From Stackebrandtia albiflava (lineage in GTDB: Bacteria; Actinomycetota; Actinomycetes; Mycobacteriales; Micromonosporaceae), in NCBI RefSeq assembly GCF_007994225.1, contig NZ_VLLL01000006.1, positions 434,001 to 498,000 on the forward strand: a stretch of 64,000 bases of DNA. The letters are read 5' to 3'. Under the pieces are notes generated by a model. That model saw only the letters and a program-made list of their open reading frames with translations. It did no database searches and had not been told where the DNA came from. Positions 8,488 through 16,800 of this stretch are shown here, in pieces; the first letter of the stretch is position 1; every line of letters begins with the position of its first letter. The position numbers and the translations under genes were made by a program.

Positions 8488-9048
8488 TCACCGGGCGCGT
8501 TCGGCGGCCTTCAGCACCTCCGCCGAGGCGAGGTCGCCGACCTGTATCGCCTCGAATCTGTCTACAAGCGACGTCAGTGACCGGCGGAGGCCGCCGTCGT
8601 CGGTCTCGTCGAGGCCGTGGGTGGCCAAAACCCGCGCGTCCACGGCCACCGTGGTGAACGCGGCGGCCCGGCGTTCGGCGTCCGAGGCCCGGGTGTCGCT
8701 ACCGAGGAAGCTCGACGCCGCCGACATCGCCGCCGCGCACAGGGCCAGGACGCCCGCCGCGATCCGGCCGGTCGTGGAGATGAGGCTGGTCGCGCCCGCC
8801 ACGGTCGCCACGATCGCGGTCGGCAGGCCCAGGGCCAGGTGCACCCGTCCCCATAGGACGGCCCGCTTGGCCTCGGCCTCGGCGGCCAGCCGAGCGGCGT
8901 CGCTGAGCGTCTTTATCTCGGTGCGCAACGTGTGTGACAGCCGGGCGTCTCCGGCGACCACGCGCGAGTCCAGTTCACCACTTTGGACACTTCCGTACAC
9001 GTGGCCGTACGCGTATCCGCCGTCCGTGGGTCCGGGCTGCTCCAGCAT
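8488..9048 (-). CDS. SLATT-like two-TM protein
   Basis: 186 residues. A charged helical N-terminus (about 30-60) leads into two hydrophobic helices at about residues 68-88 and 92-112, followed by a helical soluble part that includes SDTRASDAERRAAAFTTVAV. This order matches SLATT-type domains, which have two TM helices with flanking helices and are often linked to nucleotide-sensing conflict systems. No SMODS or SLOG partner gene is adjacent, so a defence role is not supported here. AAGTGGACGG precedes the ATG as a weak ribosome site. Confidence 0.55.
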   Translation of the reverse strand: MLEQPGPTDGGYAYGHVYGSVQSGELDSRVVAGDARLSHTLRTEIKTLSDAARLAAEAEAKRAVLWGRVHLALGLPTAIVATVAGATSLISTTGRIAAGVLALCAAAMSAASSFLGSDTRASDAERRAAAFTTVAVDARVLATHGLDETDDGGLRRSLTSLVDRFEAIQVGDLASAEVLKAAERAR

Positions 9049-9192
9049 CCGTCCACTTCATCCCAGCCGGTCCGGAAAGTCAACCGGGTGGCGCGGACCA
9101 CGTCCCCCGGCCGTCGGGCCGGTGTCGAGATCGGCGACCCGGCTCCGACGTATCCGGTGAGTATCGGGAAACACGCCATCGGAGGAGCCGAC

Positions 9193-9768
9193 ATGTCACG
9201 TTCACTCATCGCCAACGTCACCGTCTCGCTGGACGGCTACATCGCCTCACCCGGCGGCGGCATGGAATGGCTGGCCCGGCACGCCGTGGACCCGGGCATG
9301 AGCGCCTACTTCGCCGGGGTGTTCACCGGCTGCGACACGGCGTTGCTGGGCCGCGTCAACTACGAGGGTTTCCACGGCTACTGGCCGCCGGTCGCCGCCG
9401 ACCCGGCCGCCTCGTACCGTGACCGCGATCTGGCGCGGTGGCTCGACGAGGTGGAGAAGGTCGTGTTCTCCCGGACGCTGACCGAGGCGACCTGGCGCAA
9501 CTCCCGCATCGCCACCGACCCGGTCGCGGAGGTCACCGCGTTGAAGGCGAAACCGGGGCGGGACATCGTCATCCTGTCCAGCGCGAGCCTCATCCGGCAA
9601 CTGCTCGCCGCCGACCTAGTCGACGAACTGCGACTCAACCAGGTGCCGGCGATCCTCGGCGACGGGATGCCGCTGTTCGACGGCGGTCAACCGGCCTCGA
9701 CGTGGCGGCTCGCCGGAAACGCCACCCTCGACACCGGCTGCGTCGGACTGCGGTACCGCCGCGACTGA
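9193..9768 (+). CDS. dihydrofolate reductase family / RibD C-terminal domain protein
   Basis: 191 residues. It begins with NVTVSLDGYIASPGGG, the typical opening of RibD_C/DHFR-fold proteins such as YyaP. The Gly-rich segment SSASLIRQLLAADLVDELRL marks the NADPH side of the fold, and VPAILGDGMPLF is the usual C-terminal strand motif. It probably reduces a small substrate with NADPH; the substrate is unknown. A perfect GGAGGAG lies six bases before the ATG. A related gene lies at 31453, with only distant similarity. Confidence 0.85.
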   Translation: MSRSLIANVTVSLDGYIASPGGGMEWLARHAVDPGMSAYFAGVFTGCDTALLGRVNYEGFHGYWPPVAADPAASYRDRDLARWLDEVEKVVFSRTLTEATWRNSRIATDPVAEVTALKAKPGRDIVILSSASLIRQLLAADLVDELRLNQVPAILGDGMPLFDGGQPASTWRLAGNATLDTGCVGLRYRRD

Positions 9769-9783
9769 CGGCCCACCGCGCGA

Positions 9784-9823
9784 CACCGCCCCGTCCCTCC
9801 ACAGCGGAGGGTGTGGGGCGGTG
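9784..9823. terminator. bidirectional hairpin between convergent genes
   Basis: Arms CACCGCCCC and GGGGCGGTG flank an inner CCCTCC/GGAGGG stem. It lies between the convergent reductase-fold and cyclophilin genes and could serve both. Confidence 0.65.
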
Positions 9824-9839
9824 GTGCGTGCGCGTCCGG

Positions 9840-11009
9840 TCAGCGGGCCGGGCCGCCGGGATTCCCGCCGCTCGGGGAGGGCGAGTCGATTCCGCTGGGA
9901 GTGCCGCTGGGGGTCGCGGTTCCCGACGGTGTTCCGCTACCCGGGAGTCCCGAACCCGGCTGCCCACTGGGCGGCAGGGTGACCGTGCCTTCGGTGACCG
10001 TCACGCCGAGGATCGTCACCGGCTGCGGCGGAAGACCGTCGAACGGTTCCAGGCCCGCCGAGCCGCCGATCTGGTCCAGTACCTCGAAACCGTCGATGAC
10101 CTGACCGATCACCGACAGCGACGCCGTCGGGATCGACTGGCCCCGGACGAACGCGAACGCGCTGCCCGCCTGCCCGGTGCCGTCGTTGATGAGCGCGAAC
10201 GAGTCCAGGACGGCACGTCCCTCCGACTTCTGCTCCGAACGGAACCGGTACCCGGGGCCGCCGTTGCCGCTGCCGGTCGGATCGCCGCAGCGCAGCGTCA
10301 CCGTGGGCGCCATCGGTTGTGTAGTGATCCGGTGGCAGTTGTTCCCGGCGTAGAAGCCCTGCCCCGCGAGGTAGGTGAAGCCGCTGACCCCGCACGGCGC
10401 CAGATCCCCGAACAGCAGGACCGTGACCGGGCCGAAGTTGGTGGCGACGGTGGCGGTCACCCGGTCGGGCGCGACGCCGAGCCGCGGCGGGGCGATCATC
10501 AACCCCTGGTCCTGGTATTCGGCGACGTGGCAGGGATCGCCGGGGTCGGTCTGCGCGTTCGCGTCGGTCTCCTCGGGGCCGCCGAACAGCAGCCAGCCCA
10601 CCGCGCCGACCACGGCGACCAGGGCCAGCGTCAACGTGATGCCCAGCGCGGTGCGGCGGCCGTCGCCGCGTTGCAGCCACGGCGGGGTGCCGCCGAACGG
10701 GTCGTCGGGTTCCAGTTCCTCCGGTCGGGGCCGCCGCACCTTCGCCGGTTTGGCGGTCGCCTCTGCGGCCTCGGTCTCGTCGGGTTTCTCGCCGTCGTCA
10801 CCGGAGTCGTCGTCGGACTCGCCGTCGTCCTCGGTCTTGTCGGCGTCGGGGGTTGCGTCGTCGGTCTCCGGTTCGCGGTCACCGGACGCGGCAACGGACG
10901 CCTCCGAGTCGGTCGGCGCCTCGGTCTGGGGCGCCGATTCCGCGTTCGGTTCCGACCGCCCGGCACGGAGGGTCGCTTCGGAGGGGGAGTCGTCCTGCTT
11001 GCCGTTCAT
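9840..11009 (-). CDS. membrane-anchored peptidyl-prolyl cis-trans isomerase, cyclophilin type
   Basis: 389 residues. A long acidic and Ala/Asp/Glu-rich cytoplasmic stretch (about 1-95) is followed by one membrane segment at about residues 120-140. An extracytoplasmic cyclophilin domain (about 165-335) comes next, with FGPVTVLLFGDLAPCGVSGF, GNNCHRI and AFAFVRGQ. The C-terminal 50 residues are Ser/Pro/Gly/Thr repeats. It probably helps folding of exported proteins. Several canonical cyclophilin active-site residues are altered, so catalysis is uncertain. TAACAT eight bases before the ATG suggests a leaderless mRNA. Confidence 0.83.
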   Translation of the reverse strand: MNGKQDDSPSEATLRAGRSEPNAESAPQTEAPTDSEASVAASGDREPETDDATPDADKTEDDGESDDDSGDDGEKPDETEAAEATAKPAKVRRPRPEELEPDDPFGGTPPWLQRGDGRRTALGITLTLALVAVVGAVGWLLFGGPEETDANAQTDPGDPCHVAEYQDQGLMIAPPRLGVAPDRVTATVATNFGPVTVLLFGDLAPCGVSGFTYLAGQGFYAGNNCHRITTQPMAPTVTLRCGDPTGSGNGGPGYRFRSEQKSEGRAVLDSFALINDGTGQAGSAFAFVRGQSIPTASLSVIGQVIDGFEVLDQIGGSAGLEPFDGLPPQPVTILGVTVTEGTVTLPPSGQPGSGLPGSGTPSGTATPSGTPSGIDSPSPSGGNPGGPAR

Positions 11010-11070
11010 GGTCGTCGATGTTATTCGGCTCGTCTGAAGTTCTGCTGTGACATCGGTATCGGTTTGGCCC

Positions 11071-12411
11071 TCATGGGACTATCCCGGCATATGCGGCGAA
11101 ACGCCGTGACACGAACCAGTACCAGGCCGACAGGACCGCGTACCCGCCCGCCGCCGCGAACAGGATCCACGGCGCGTAACCGTCCGAGGGCAGGAACAGC
11201 ACGCAGACGAACATGCCGAGGATGTAGGCGATGTTGTAGACGGTGTCGTTGAGGCTGAACAGCCGGCCACGGTACTCGTCGTCGCAGTTGAGTTGCAGTG
11301 ACGTGTCCGTGGTGATCTTCAGGCCCTGGGAGGTGATGTTCACCAGGAACGTCGCGACGACGAACACGACCTCGACCATGATGGTGCCCACCATGGACAG
11401 TACGAGTACCAGCATCGCCAGCAGGCCCGTGACCAGTGTTCCGGGGCCGAACGCGCGGGACAGTTTCGGTGTGATCACCGCGGCCAGGAACGAGCCGACC
11501 TGCCCGGCGGCGGCCGCGGCTCCCGCCCACGCGAGGGTGTCGCCGAATCCCTCCAGTCCCGGGTCGTGGAAGTGTCCGCGCAGCAGGGCCAGGGTCAGCA
11601 CGAACACGACGCCGTACAGGGCGCGGTGGCACGCCTGCGTGAACATCATGTACAAGGAGCCGCGCCGGATCCACAGGTGCCGGAAGCCGTGGACCATTCC
11701 CCTGCTGATGCCGATGATCTGCGACAACACGCGACCGGTGACCCGCTCGGACTCGTCGGGACCCAGGTCCATCCGGCCGTACGACAGCCACGCCACGGCG
11801 GCCGAGGCCGCGTAGAGCGGGATCGCGAGGGAGGCACCGGCGGCGTAGCCGCCCGCGCCGCCGCCGAGCAGTTGGATCACGAGGAGGGAGGCGCCGAGCC
11901 CGGCGCCGAAGCAGATGGTGCCCATGGTGGTGGCGAAGGCGTTGGCGGTGACCAACTCCGGTTTGTTCACTGTGTGCGGTTGGGACGCGGAGAGTCCCGC
12001 CAGCACGAACCGGTTGATCGTGATGACCAGCATCGCGAAGATCGCCCACTGCCATTCCGGCTGTCCGAGCAGTAGGAGCACCGCGGCGGGCGCGACCAGG
12101 AGGGCGCGGGCGGTGTTGCAGATCGCCAGGACGTTGCGGCGGCTCCAGCGGTCGAGGAACACGCCCACGTACGGTCCCAGTACCGAGTACGGCGCGATCA
12201 GGATCGTGAACGCGATCGCGTAGGCGACCGGCTCGACCTCCTTGCCCGGGTTGAAGAACGCCGACAGGGCGAGGGCGGCCTGGAAGAACCCGTCCGCGAG
12301 TTGGCTGGTCGCCCGGCTCACCAGCAGGCGCCGGAAGTCGCGGCGTCCGAGCATGGCGCGGACGTGACCCTTACGGTGCTGCGGAGGTGAGGGACTGACG
12401 GTATCGGCCAC
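11071..12411 (-). CDS. MFS transporter
   Basis: 446 residues with about twelve hydrophobic segments. A cytoplasmic loop carrying the MFS signature-like LDRWSRRNVL lies after the second segment. The N-terminal cytoplasmic piece includes MLGRRDFRRLLVSRATSQLADGF split by the first helix, as in MFS_1/MFS_3 exporters. The substrate is unknown; proton-coupled efflux of a small molecule is likely. The GTG start sits six bases after TACAGT, so this is probably a leaderless GTG mRNA. Single gene. Confidence 0.85.
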   Translation of the reverse strand: MADTVSPSPPQHRKGHVRAMLGRRDFRRLLVSRATSQLADGFFQAALALSAFFNPGKEVEPVAYAIAFTILIAPYSVLGPYVGVFLDRWSRRNVLAICNTARALLVAPAAVLLLLGQPEWQWAIFAMLVITINRFVLAGLSASQPHTVNKPELVTANAFATTMGTICFGAGLGASLLVIQLLGGGAGGYAAGASLAIPLYAASAAVAWLSYGRMDLGPDESERVTGRVLSQIIGISRGMVHGFRHLWIRRGSLYMMFTQACHRALYGVVFVLTLALLRGHFHDPGLEGFGDTLAWAGAAAAAGQVGSFLAAVITPKLSRAFGPGTLVTGLLAMLVLVLSMVGTIMVEVVFVVATFLVNITSQGLKITTDTSLQLNCDDEYRGRLFSLNDTVYNIAYILGMFVCVLFLPSDGYAPWILFAAAGGYAVLSAWYWFVSRRFAAYAGIVP

Positions 12412-12590
12412 TCATGCACTGTACGGGCCGCGTCCAGACGCCGCACGACCCCGAACCCGTGACCGTCCGCGTGCCACCCGTCGGGCGTGGCCGTACGCCG
12501 GGTGGTGAGCCTCGCGGCCGCGCGTGACCGGGTCGGCGGGGTGACGGGCCGGGTGACGGGCCGTGCCGGACGGCAGCCCGGTCACCGGCG

Positions 12591-12698
12591 TTCTCCACAA
12601 CCACCCGGTTATCCACAAGCCCCGCGTTCACCGCTCGACACCGCCCGGTCGCGGTACCTAGGCTCGACGCCATGGGGAGGAGGAGTGGCGGCCCCCTA
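12591..12698 (+). promoter_or_regulatory. dual-nonamer leaderless promoter module, copy A
   Basis: Box 1 TTCTCCACA (12591-12599), box 2 TTATCCACA (12609-12617), -35 TCGACA (12635-12640), an 18-bp spacer, -10 TAGGCT (12659-12664), CGACGCC and ATG at 12672, then GGGAGGAGGAGTGGCGGCC. From the -10 on, 38 bases match copies B and C exactly. The ATG frame gives a 33-residue Arg/Pro-rich product (12672-12773) that starts MGRRSGGP. A GTG frame starts at 12685 and stops after four codons. The rest of the gap 12412-12793 holds only short GACGGGCC repeats. Confidence 0.75.
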
Positions 12699-12793
12699 GG
12701 TCGGGGGCGCGATGCGGGACACCGGCCCGCACCCCCGCCATCCCGGCCCCGGCGGCGACGCGGCGCTGCGTGATCGCCCGGAGCCCCGGGGCC

Positions 12794-14497
12794 TCACACC
12801 TCCGATTGCGGCTTGCGGCGTTTCTGCGCGGGGAGTCTGGTCGAGGGCCGTTCGGTGCGGGGCCGGGGGGCACGTGCCGCCGGTGAACCGGCGGCCGGGG
12901 AGTCGCCGTCGATCCTTCGGTCTGTCGGCCCGCGCCCGGCCGCGCCGTCGGCCGGTTCCGCCTCGCCGACGCCGTCCGCCTCGTCCGCCCCGGCCACGTC
13001 GCCGCCCCGGCCGCCTCGGTCATCGGTCCCGACAGTGGGTGCGGGCAGAGGGCCGGAGGTTCCGGCCAGGCCGGCGAGCAGTTCACGCAGGTCGATCCCG
13101 GTGAGGTCCTTGCCGATCTGGAGTCCCTGCGCGACGTTCTCGGCGACGTCCCTGGTGAGCCGGGTCGCCCCGTCGGTCGAGATGACCGTCATGGAGTCGA
13201 TCGCCTCCATCGGCTGCGCGGCCCGCCCCACGACGTCCGGCAGCACCTTGATCAGCAGGTCGAGCACGGCCGCGTTCCCGTAGTGGTGGAAGGCGTCGGC
13301 GCGCGCCCGCATCGCCTCGGCCTCGGCGTTGCCCACCGCGAGCGCCCATTTCGCCTGGGCGTCGCCCTCGGCGATGACCGCCTCGGTGACGGCGGCGCGC
13401 CTGGCCCGTTCGGCCTCGCCACGTCGCGCGCCTTCGACGGCCTCGGCCTCGGCGAGTAGGACGCGGCGTTCCCGTTCGGCGTGACCGGTCAGTCGGGTGG
13501 ATTCCGCGTCGGCCTGCGCCTGCGAGATCACGGCCAGTCGTCGTGCCTCCGCGTCGGCGACGGCGGTGTTCTTGCGCGCCTGGGCGTCGGTCTCCATCTC
13601 GTAGCGTTTGGCATCCGCTGGTTTGCGGATCTCGGTGTCGAGTTGGCGTTCCTTCAGTTCGGCGTTGCGGGCGGCGACGGCCTGTTGTGCCTTGAGGATG
13701 TTCTCGTCCTGTTCGGCGCGGGACAGGGGGCCGGCCGCGGCGGAGCGGGCCTTGGCGGCGTCGATCTCGGCCTGGATCTCGGCGCGTTTCAGGGCGAGGC
13801 TGCGTTCGGCGTCGGCGATGCGTTCCTCGGCGCGCATCCGCTCCTCCTCACTCGACTGCCGTGCCCGCGCCTCGGCGATCGCGGCCTCCATGGCGACCCG
13901 GGCCGCCTCGGGCCTGCCGAGGTCGTTGAGGTATCCGCCGTCCGCGGTGATCTCCTCGATGAGGAATCCGTCCAGCACCAGTCCCTGGTGGGCGAGCGCG
14001 GCGGTGGCCTCCTCGGAGACGGCGGCGGCCAGTGCCGCCCGGTCGTGGACGGCCTGTTCCACGGTGAACCGACCGAGGACGGAGCGGAGCGCCCCGGCGA
14101 GGATCTGTTCGGTGAAGTCGTCGATCTGGTCCTGTTGCCGCAGGAAGCGCTGCGCCGCGGCGGTCACCGCGTCGGCGGTACCGCCGATCTTGACCACGGC
14201 CAACGCCTCGACGCCCACCCGGATGCCGGTGGCGGTGAGGCTGCCGCCGATCCGGAACCGGATCTTGCGGCTCGACAGGTCGATGTGGTGGAGGCGCTGT
14301 ACGACGGGCAGGACGAACACGGCCGCGCCCAGCACGACCCGCTGGCCCGGGGCGGCGGTGTCACCGCTCTTGCGGCGGCGGCCCGTGATGAGGAACGCCT
14401 CGTCGGGGCCGGGGACCTTCACCCTGGTCCACGTAAGGACGGCCAGGACGACGACGGCGGTCGGTATGGCGGCCCACATGATGATCTCGGGGGACAC
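12794..14497 (-). CDS. flotillin-type SPFH domain protein
   Basis: 567 residues. One N-terminal membrane segment (about 5-25) is followed by an SPFH/band-7 domain (about 30-200; VPGPDEAFLITGRR, IDLSSRKIRF). A long Ala/Glu/Arg-rich coiled coil (about 215-400) contains many EAEA and ERAR repeats, as in flotillins. The C-terminus is a flotillin-like segment with ALAVGNAEAEAMRARADAF, then a Pro/Ala-rich unstructured tail. Flotillins scaffold membrane microdomains. The GTG start has GGAG five bases upstream. It lacks the NfeD partner that often sits beside flotillin genes. Confidence 0.87.
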   Translation of the reverse strand: MSPEIIMWAAIPTAVVVLAVLTWTRVKVPGPDEAFLITGRRRKSGDTAAPGQRVVLGAAVFVLPVVQRLHHIDLSSRKIRFRIGGSLTATGIRVGVEALAVVKIGGTADAVTAAAQRFLRQQDQIDDFTEQILAGALRSVLGRFTVEQAVHDRAALAAAVSEEATAALAHQGLVLDGFLIEEITADGGYLNDLGRPEAARVAMEAAIAEARARQSSEEERMRAEERIADAERSLALKRAEIQAEIDAAKARSAAAGPLSRAEQDENILKAQQAVAARNAELKERQLDTEIRKPADAKRYEMETDAQARKNTAVADAEARRLAVISQAQADAESTRLTGHAERERRVLLAEAEAVEGARRGEAERARRAAVTEAVIAEGDAQAKWALAVGNAEAEAMRARADAFHHYGNAAVLDLLIKVLPDVVGRAAQPMEAIDSMTVISTDGATRLTRDVAENVAQGLQIGKDLTGIDLRELLAGLAGTSGPLPAPTVGTDDRGGRGGDVAGADEADGVGEAEPADGAAGRGPTDRRIDGDSPAAGSPAARAPRPRTERPSTRLPAQKRRKPQSEV

Positions 14498-14700
14498 TGC
14501 TTCTCCAAGCGGGGAGGATCGAGCGCCGTGTCGTGGTGTCGCGCGACGGCCGGTGCGGCGTTCCGGCGGACTCTGTCGGCGGTCGGGGCGCGACGTGTCA
14601 CGGCGGTGTCAGAGCCTGCCTCCGCACCCGGTCCTTCGTGCGACGGGACGGCGGGTGTGAAGACAGGCGATCAGCCTATCGGCTCGCGGCCACGGGCGGG

Positions 14701-15372
14701 TCACGCCCGGCGCCAGGCCCCGCAGCCGTCGGTGGCGAACGCCTTGTCGGACTCCTCGATGGTCACGGTGACGTTCTCGCCGGGTTCGGCGACACCGTTG
14801 GCGATGATGTCCTCGAACTCGCCGGTGGTGGCCGACAGCCGTTCCCAGTAACACAGCACGGACTCCTCGGGGACTGTCGCCCGGTAGTCGCCGGGTTCGA
14901 TGTCCTCGCCGACGAGGAAGATGCCGTCGCCTCCGATGTCGGCGTTGGGGTCGAAGCTGGGTTGCGGAACGGAGCCGTCGTCGGGGACGGTGGGCTGCGG
15001 TGGCTCGCCGGTGTTCTCGATGTGGGCGGTCTCGTCGCCGCCGCGGTTCGCGAACAGGACGGCGCCGACCGCCAGCAGCGCGAGGATGACGAATCCGCCG
15101 ACGAGCAGGCCGATGACCGCGCCCACGGGGAGCCCTCGGCGGGGCGGCGGTGGTCCGCCGGGCGGCCCGTATACCCCCTGGGGGTGGTACTCGGGTGGCG
15201 GCCCGTAATACGGCGCTCCCGGCGGCGGCCCGTACGGGTAGCCGCCGGGCTGTTGCGGCGGTGTCGGGTCCGGGTCGCCGTAGTGGTGGGATGAGCTGCC
15301 CTGATACGGCTGCTGCGGACCGCCGGGCGGTTGCCAACTGCCTTCCTCCGGCTGGTAGCTCATGTGGATCAT
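14701..15372 (-). CDS. Pro/Tyr-rich membrane protein with an actinobacterial GDGxFLVGEDIxPGxY domain
   Basis: 223 residues. An N-terminal Pro/Gly/Tyr/Gln-rich cytoplasmic arm (about 1-75) leads into one membrane segment at about residues 80-105. An extracellular domain follows (about 140-223) with GDGIFLVGEDIEPGDYRA, CYWERLSA and a closing TDGCGAW; the two Cys may form a disulphide. This outer domain is common in actinobacterial exported proteins but has no known function. A start at the second Met (15363) is possible; neither start has a clear ribosome site. Confidence 0.72.
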   Translation of the reverse strand: MIHMSYQPEEGSWQPPGGPQQPYQGSSSHHYGDPDPTPPQQPGGYPYGPPPGAPYYGPPPEYHPQGVYGPPGGPPPPRRGLPVGAVIGLLVGGFVILALLAVGAVLFANRGGDETAHIENTGEPPQPTVPDDGSVPQPSFDPNADIGGDGIFLVGEDIEPGDYRATVPEESVLCYWERLSATTGEFEDIIANGVAEPGENVTVTIEESDKAFATDGCGAWRRA

Positions 15373-15454
15373 CGTGCCGGGTGTCCCGGTTCCGGGGGCC
15401 GAAACCGGGGAATGCCGGACGGTGGGGACGGCAGGGGCGGTTGTGGTGGACGGG

Positions 15455-16291
15455 TCAGTCGGGGAGGGTCATGCCCAGGTGGCGGCGGAGGTGGGCCAGG
15501 GTGGCCCGCTCCAGTGCCTCCGGCCAGGGGTTCCCGGTGGCGGCGGCGAGGGCGCGGCCGCGGGGGATGAAGTCGGCGGCGAGGTGGCGGTGAGCGGCGA
15601 TGATCTCGGCCGGTTCCGGTCCGGCGCCGGGGACGGTGTCGAGCACGTGGCGTTGTTCCCCGGTGAGGAACGGTGACAGCCGTTTGGCGCCGCCGGTGCG
15701 GCGTACGCCCTGTTCGGCGCACATGAGTGCGACGAGTTGGGCGCGGACGAGGCCGAGCCCGTCGAGTGCGAGCGTGGTCTCGCCGCGTCCCAGGACGGCC
15801 ACGAGGTTTCCGAGGAAGAAGAAGAACATGTCGACCGTGCGTTGCGGGAACCACGGCGGCTCGGGCGGGGCGTCGCCGGTACGGGGTGGGGGTAGCAGGC
15901 CGGCGTGGTCGAACAGTGGTGCGACCGCGTCGTACCGGTCGGGGTCGTAGCCGGAGCGGGCGTGGAAGAACAGGTCGAGTCGCAGCCAGTCGGCGGCGAC
16001 GGCCACGGCGCCCGTCGTGCCGGGGAGGCGGTCGGCCAGGGCGAGCGGGCCGGCGATGCGGGTCATGAGGGCTTCGGCGTCGGCGAGACAGGTCTCCACG
16101 TCGGTGTCGGCGACGACGCAGTGCAGGTCGACGTCGCTGTAGGCGTCGGCGGTGCCGGCGGCGTGGCTGCCGATGAGGAAGGCGGCGAGGATTCGCGGGT
16201 CGGCGGCCAGGACGTCGCGGCCCCGCGTGATCGCGTCGCGTTGGCGGTTGAGGGAGCGGCGGATCGGGTCTTCCGGAGTGGTGGCGGGCAT
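15455..16291 (-). CDS. nucleotidyltransferase domain protein
   Basis: 278 residues. The pol-beta-type nucleotidyltransferase motif GSHAAGTADAYSDVDLH lies at about residues 40-56, with two metal-binding Asp. The C-terminal half is helical, as in kanamycin- or lincosamide-type nucleotidyltransferases. It may transfer a nucleotide to a small molecule or protein; the substrate is unknown and resistance is not implied. The start at 16291 is preferred over 16324 because TACCGT sits six bases before this ATG, the leaderless pattern used by several genes here. Confidence 0.78.
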   Translation of the reverse strand: MPATTPEDPIRRSLNRQRDAITRGRDVLAADPRILAAFLIGSHAAGTADAYSDVDLHCVVADTDVETCLADAEALMTRIAGPLALADRLPGTTGAVAVAADWLRLDLFFHARSGYDPDRYDAVAPLFDHAGLLPPPRTGDAPPEPPWFPQRTVDMFFFFLGNLVAVLGRGETTLALDGLGLVRAQLVALMCAEQGVRRTGGAKRLSPFLTGEQRHVLDTVPGAGPEPAEIIAAHRHLAADFIPRGRALAAATGNPWPEALERATLAHLRRHLGMTLPD

Positions 16292-16337
16292 GGTGTGACG
16301 GTACGGCAGCGGTATCGCGCGCACCCGCCGCCCGTTT

Positions 16338-16353
16338 TACCCCCTGGGGGTAT
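16338..16353. promoter_or_regulatory. CsoR-type operator, distal copy
   Basis: TACCCCCTGGGGGTA (16338-16352) is a C/G-rich palindrome flanked by T/A, the typical CsoR box. It lies about 100 bases upstream of copZ, between it and the divergent nucleotidyltransferase gene. Confidence 0.7.
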
Positions 16354-16415
16354 GGTGGGGATCACGCCGTCGCGGGGGTGACCGTTCAGGGCGGCCCTGC
16401 TATGGTCGTCAGCAG

Positions 16416-16432
16416 ATACCCCCTAGGGGTAT
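16416..16432. promoter_or_regulatory. CsoR-type operator in front of copZ
   Basis: ATACCCCCTAGGGGTAT is a near-perfect palindrome ending 22 bases before the copZ ATG. With the distal copy and the box before csoR, it shows copper-responsive repression of copZA. Confidence 0.8.
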
Positions 16433-16454
16433 CCTCACGAGAGGAGAACACCCG

Positions 16455-16724
16455 ATGTGCGACACCTGCGCCACCACCCAGGCCCCCGCCACCGTTGACC
16501 TGACCACCACCCCCGCCGTCACCTACCAGGTCGAGGGCATGACCTGCGGTCACTGCGAACAGTCGATCCGCGCCGAAGTCGGCAAGATCCCCGGCGTGAC
16601 GACGGTCACCGCCGACGCCGCCACCGGCCTCATCGCCGTCACGGCCGACACCCCCGTCGACGAGGAAGCTTTGCGCGCCGCCGTCGACGAGGCCGGATAC
16701 CGGCTCACCGGCCCCGCCCGCTGA
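16455..16724 (+). CDS. copZ: copper chaperone (HMA domain)
   Basis: 89 residues. A 20-residue leader with an extra CDTC pair precedes a heavy-metal-associated domain with GMTCGHC at about residues 29-35, the Cu(I)-binding loop. It should carry Cu(I) in the cytoplasm to the ATPase encoded next. AGGAG lies eight bases before the ATG. Two CsoR-type boxes lie upstream. The extra N-terminal Cys pair is unusual for CopZ, which normally begins at the HMA fold. A hairpin between this gene and copA may set their expression ratio. Confidence 0.9.
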   Translation: MCDTCATTQAPATVDLTTTPAVTYQVEGMTCGHCEQSIRAEVGKIPGVTTVTADAATGLIAVTADTPVDEEALRAAVDEAGYRLTGPAR

Positions 16725-16739
16725 CCCACCCCGCCCGGA

Positions 16740-16771
16740 TCGCGGTGGAACCGGTTGGCGTTCCGCCGCGA
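16740..16771 (+). terminator. intergenic hairpin between copZ and copA
   Basis: Arms TCGCGGTGGAAC and GTTCCGCCGCGA pair with one G-T. The hairpin sits between the copZ stop and the copA start, so it may be a partial terminator or mRNA stabiliser. Confidence 0.5.
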
Positions 16772-16800
16772 CCCGAGCACAATGACTCTCAGAGGCCCAC

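Noticed and set aside
12371-12673. Minus-strand frames starting MASSLG at modules A and B (also 31112-31309) that look homologous
   Set aside because: Their similarity is only the complement of the conserved promoter segment; it ends within a few codons, and no ribosome site or promoter is present.
15169-15188. TACCCCCTGGGGGT palindrome resembling a CsoR operator
   Set aside because: It lies inside the coding sequence of the Pro/Tyr-rich membrane protein and encodes part of its repeats (GVYGPPG); no promoter is nearby.
15455-16291. Assignment of the nucleotidyltransferase as an antibiotic-resistance enzyme
   Set aside because: Only the general nucleotidyltransferase motif is visible; substrate-specific residues cannot be recognised.
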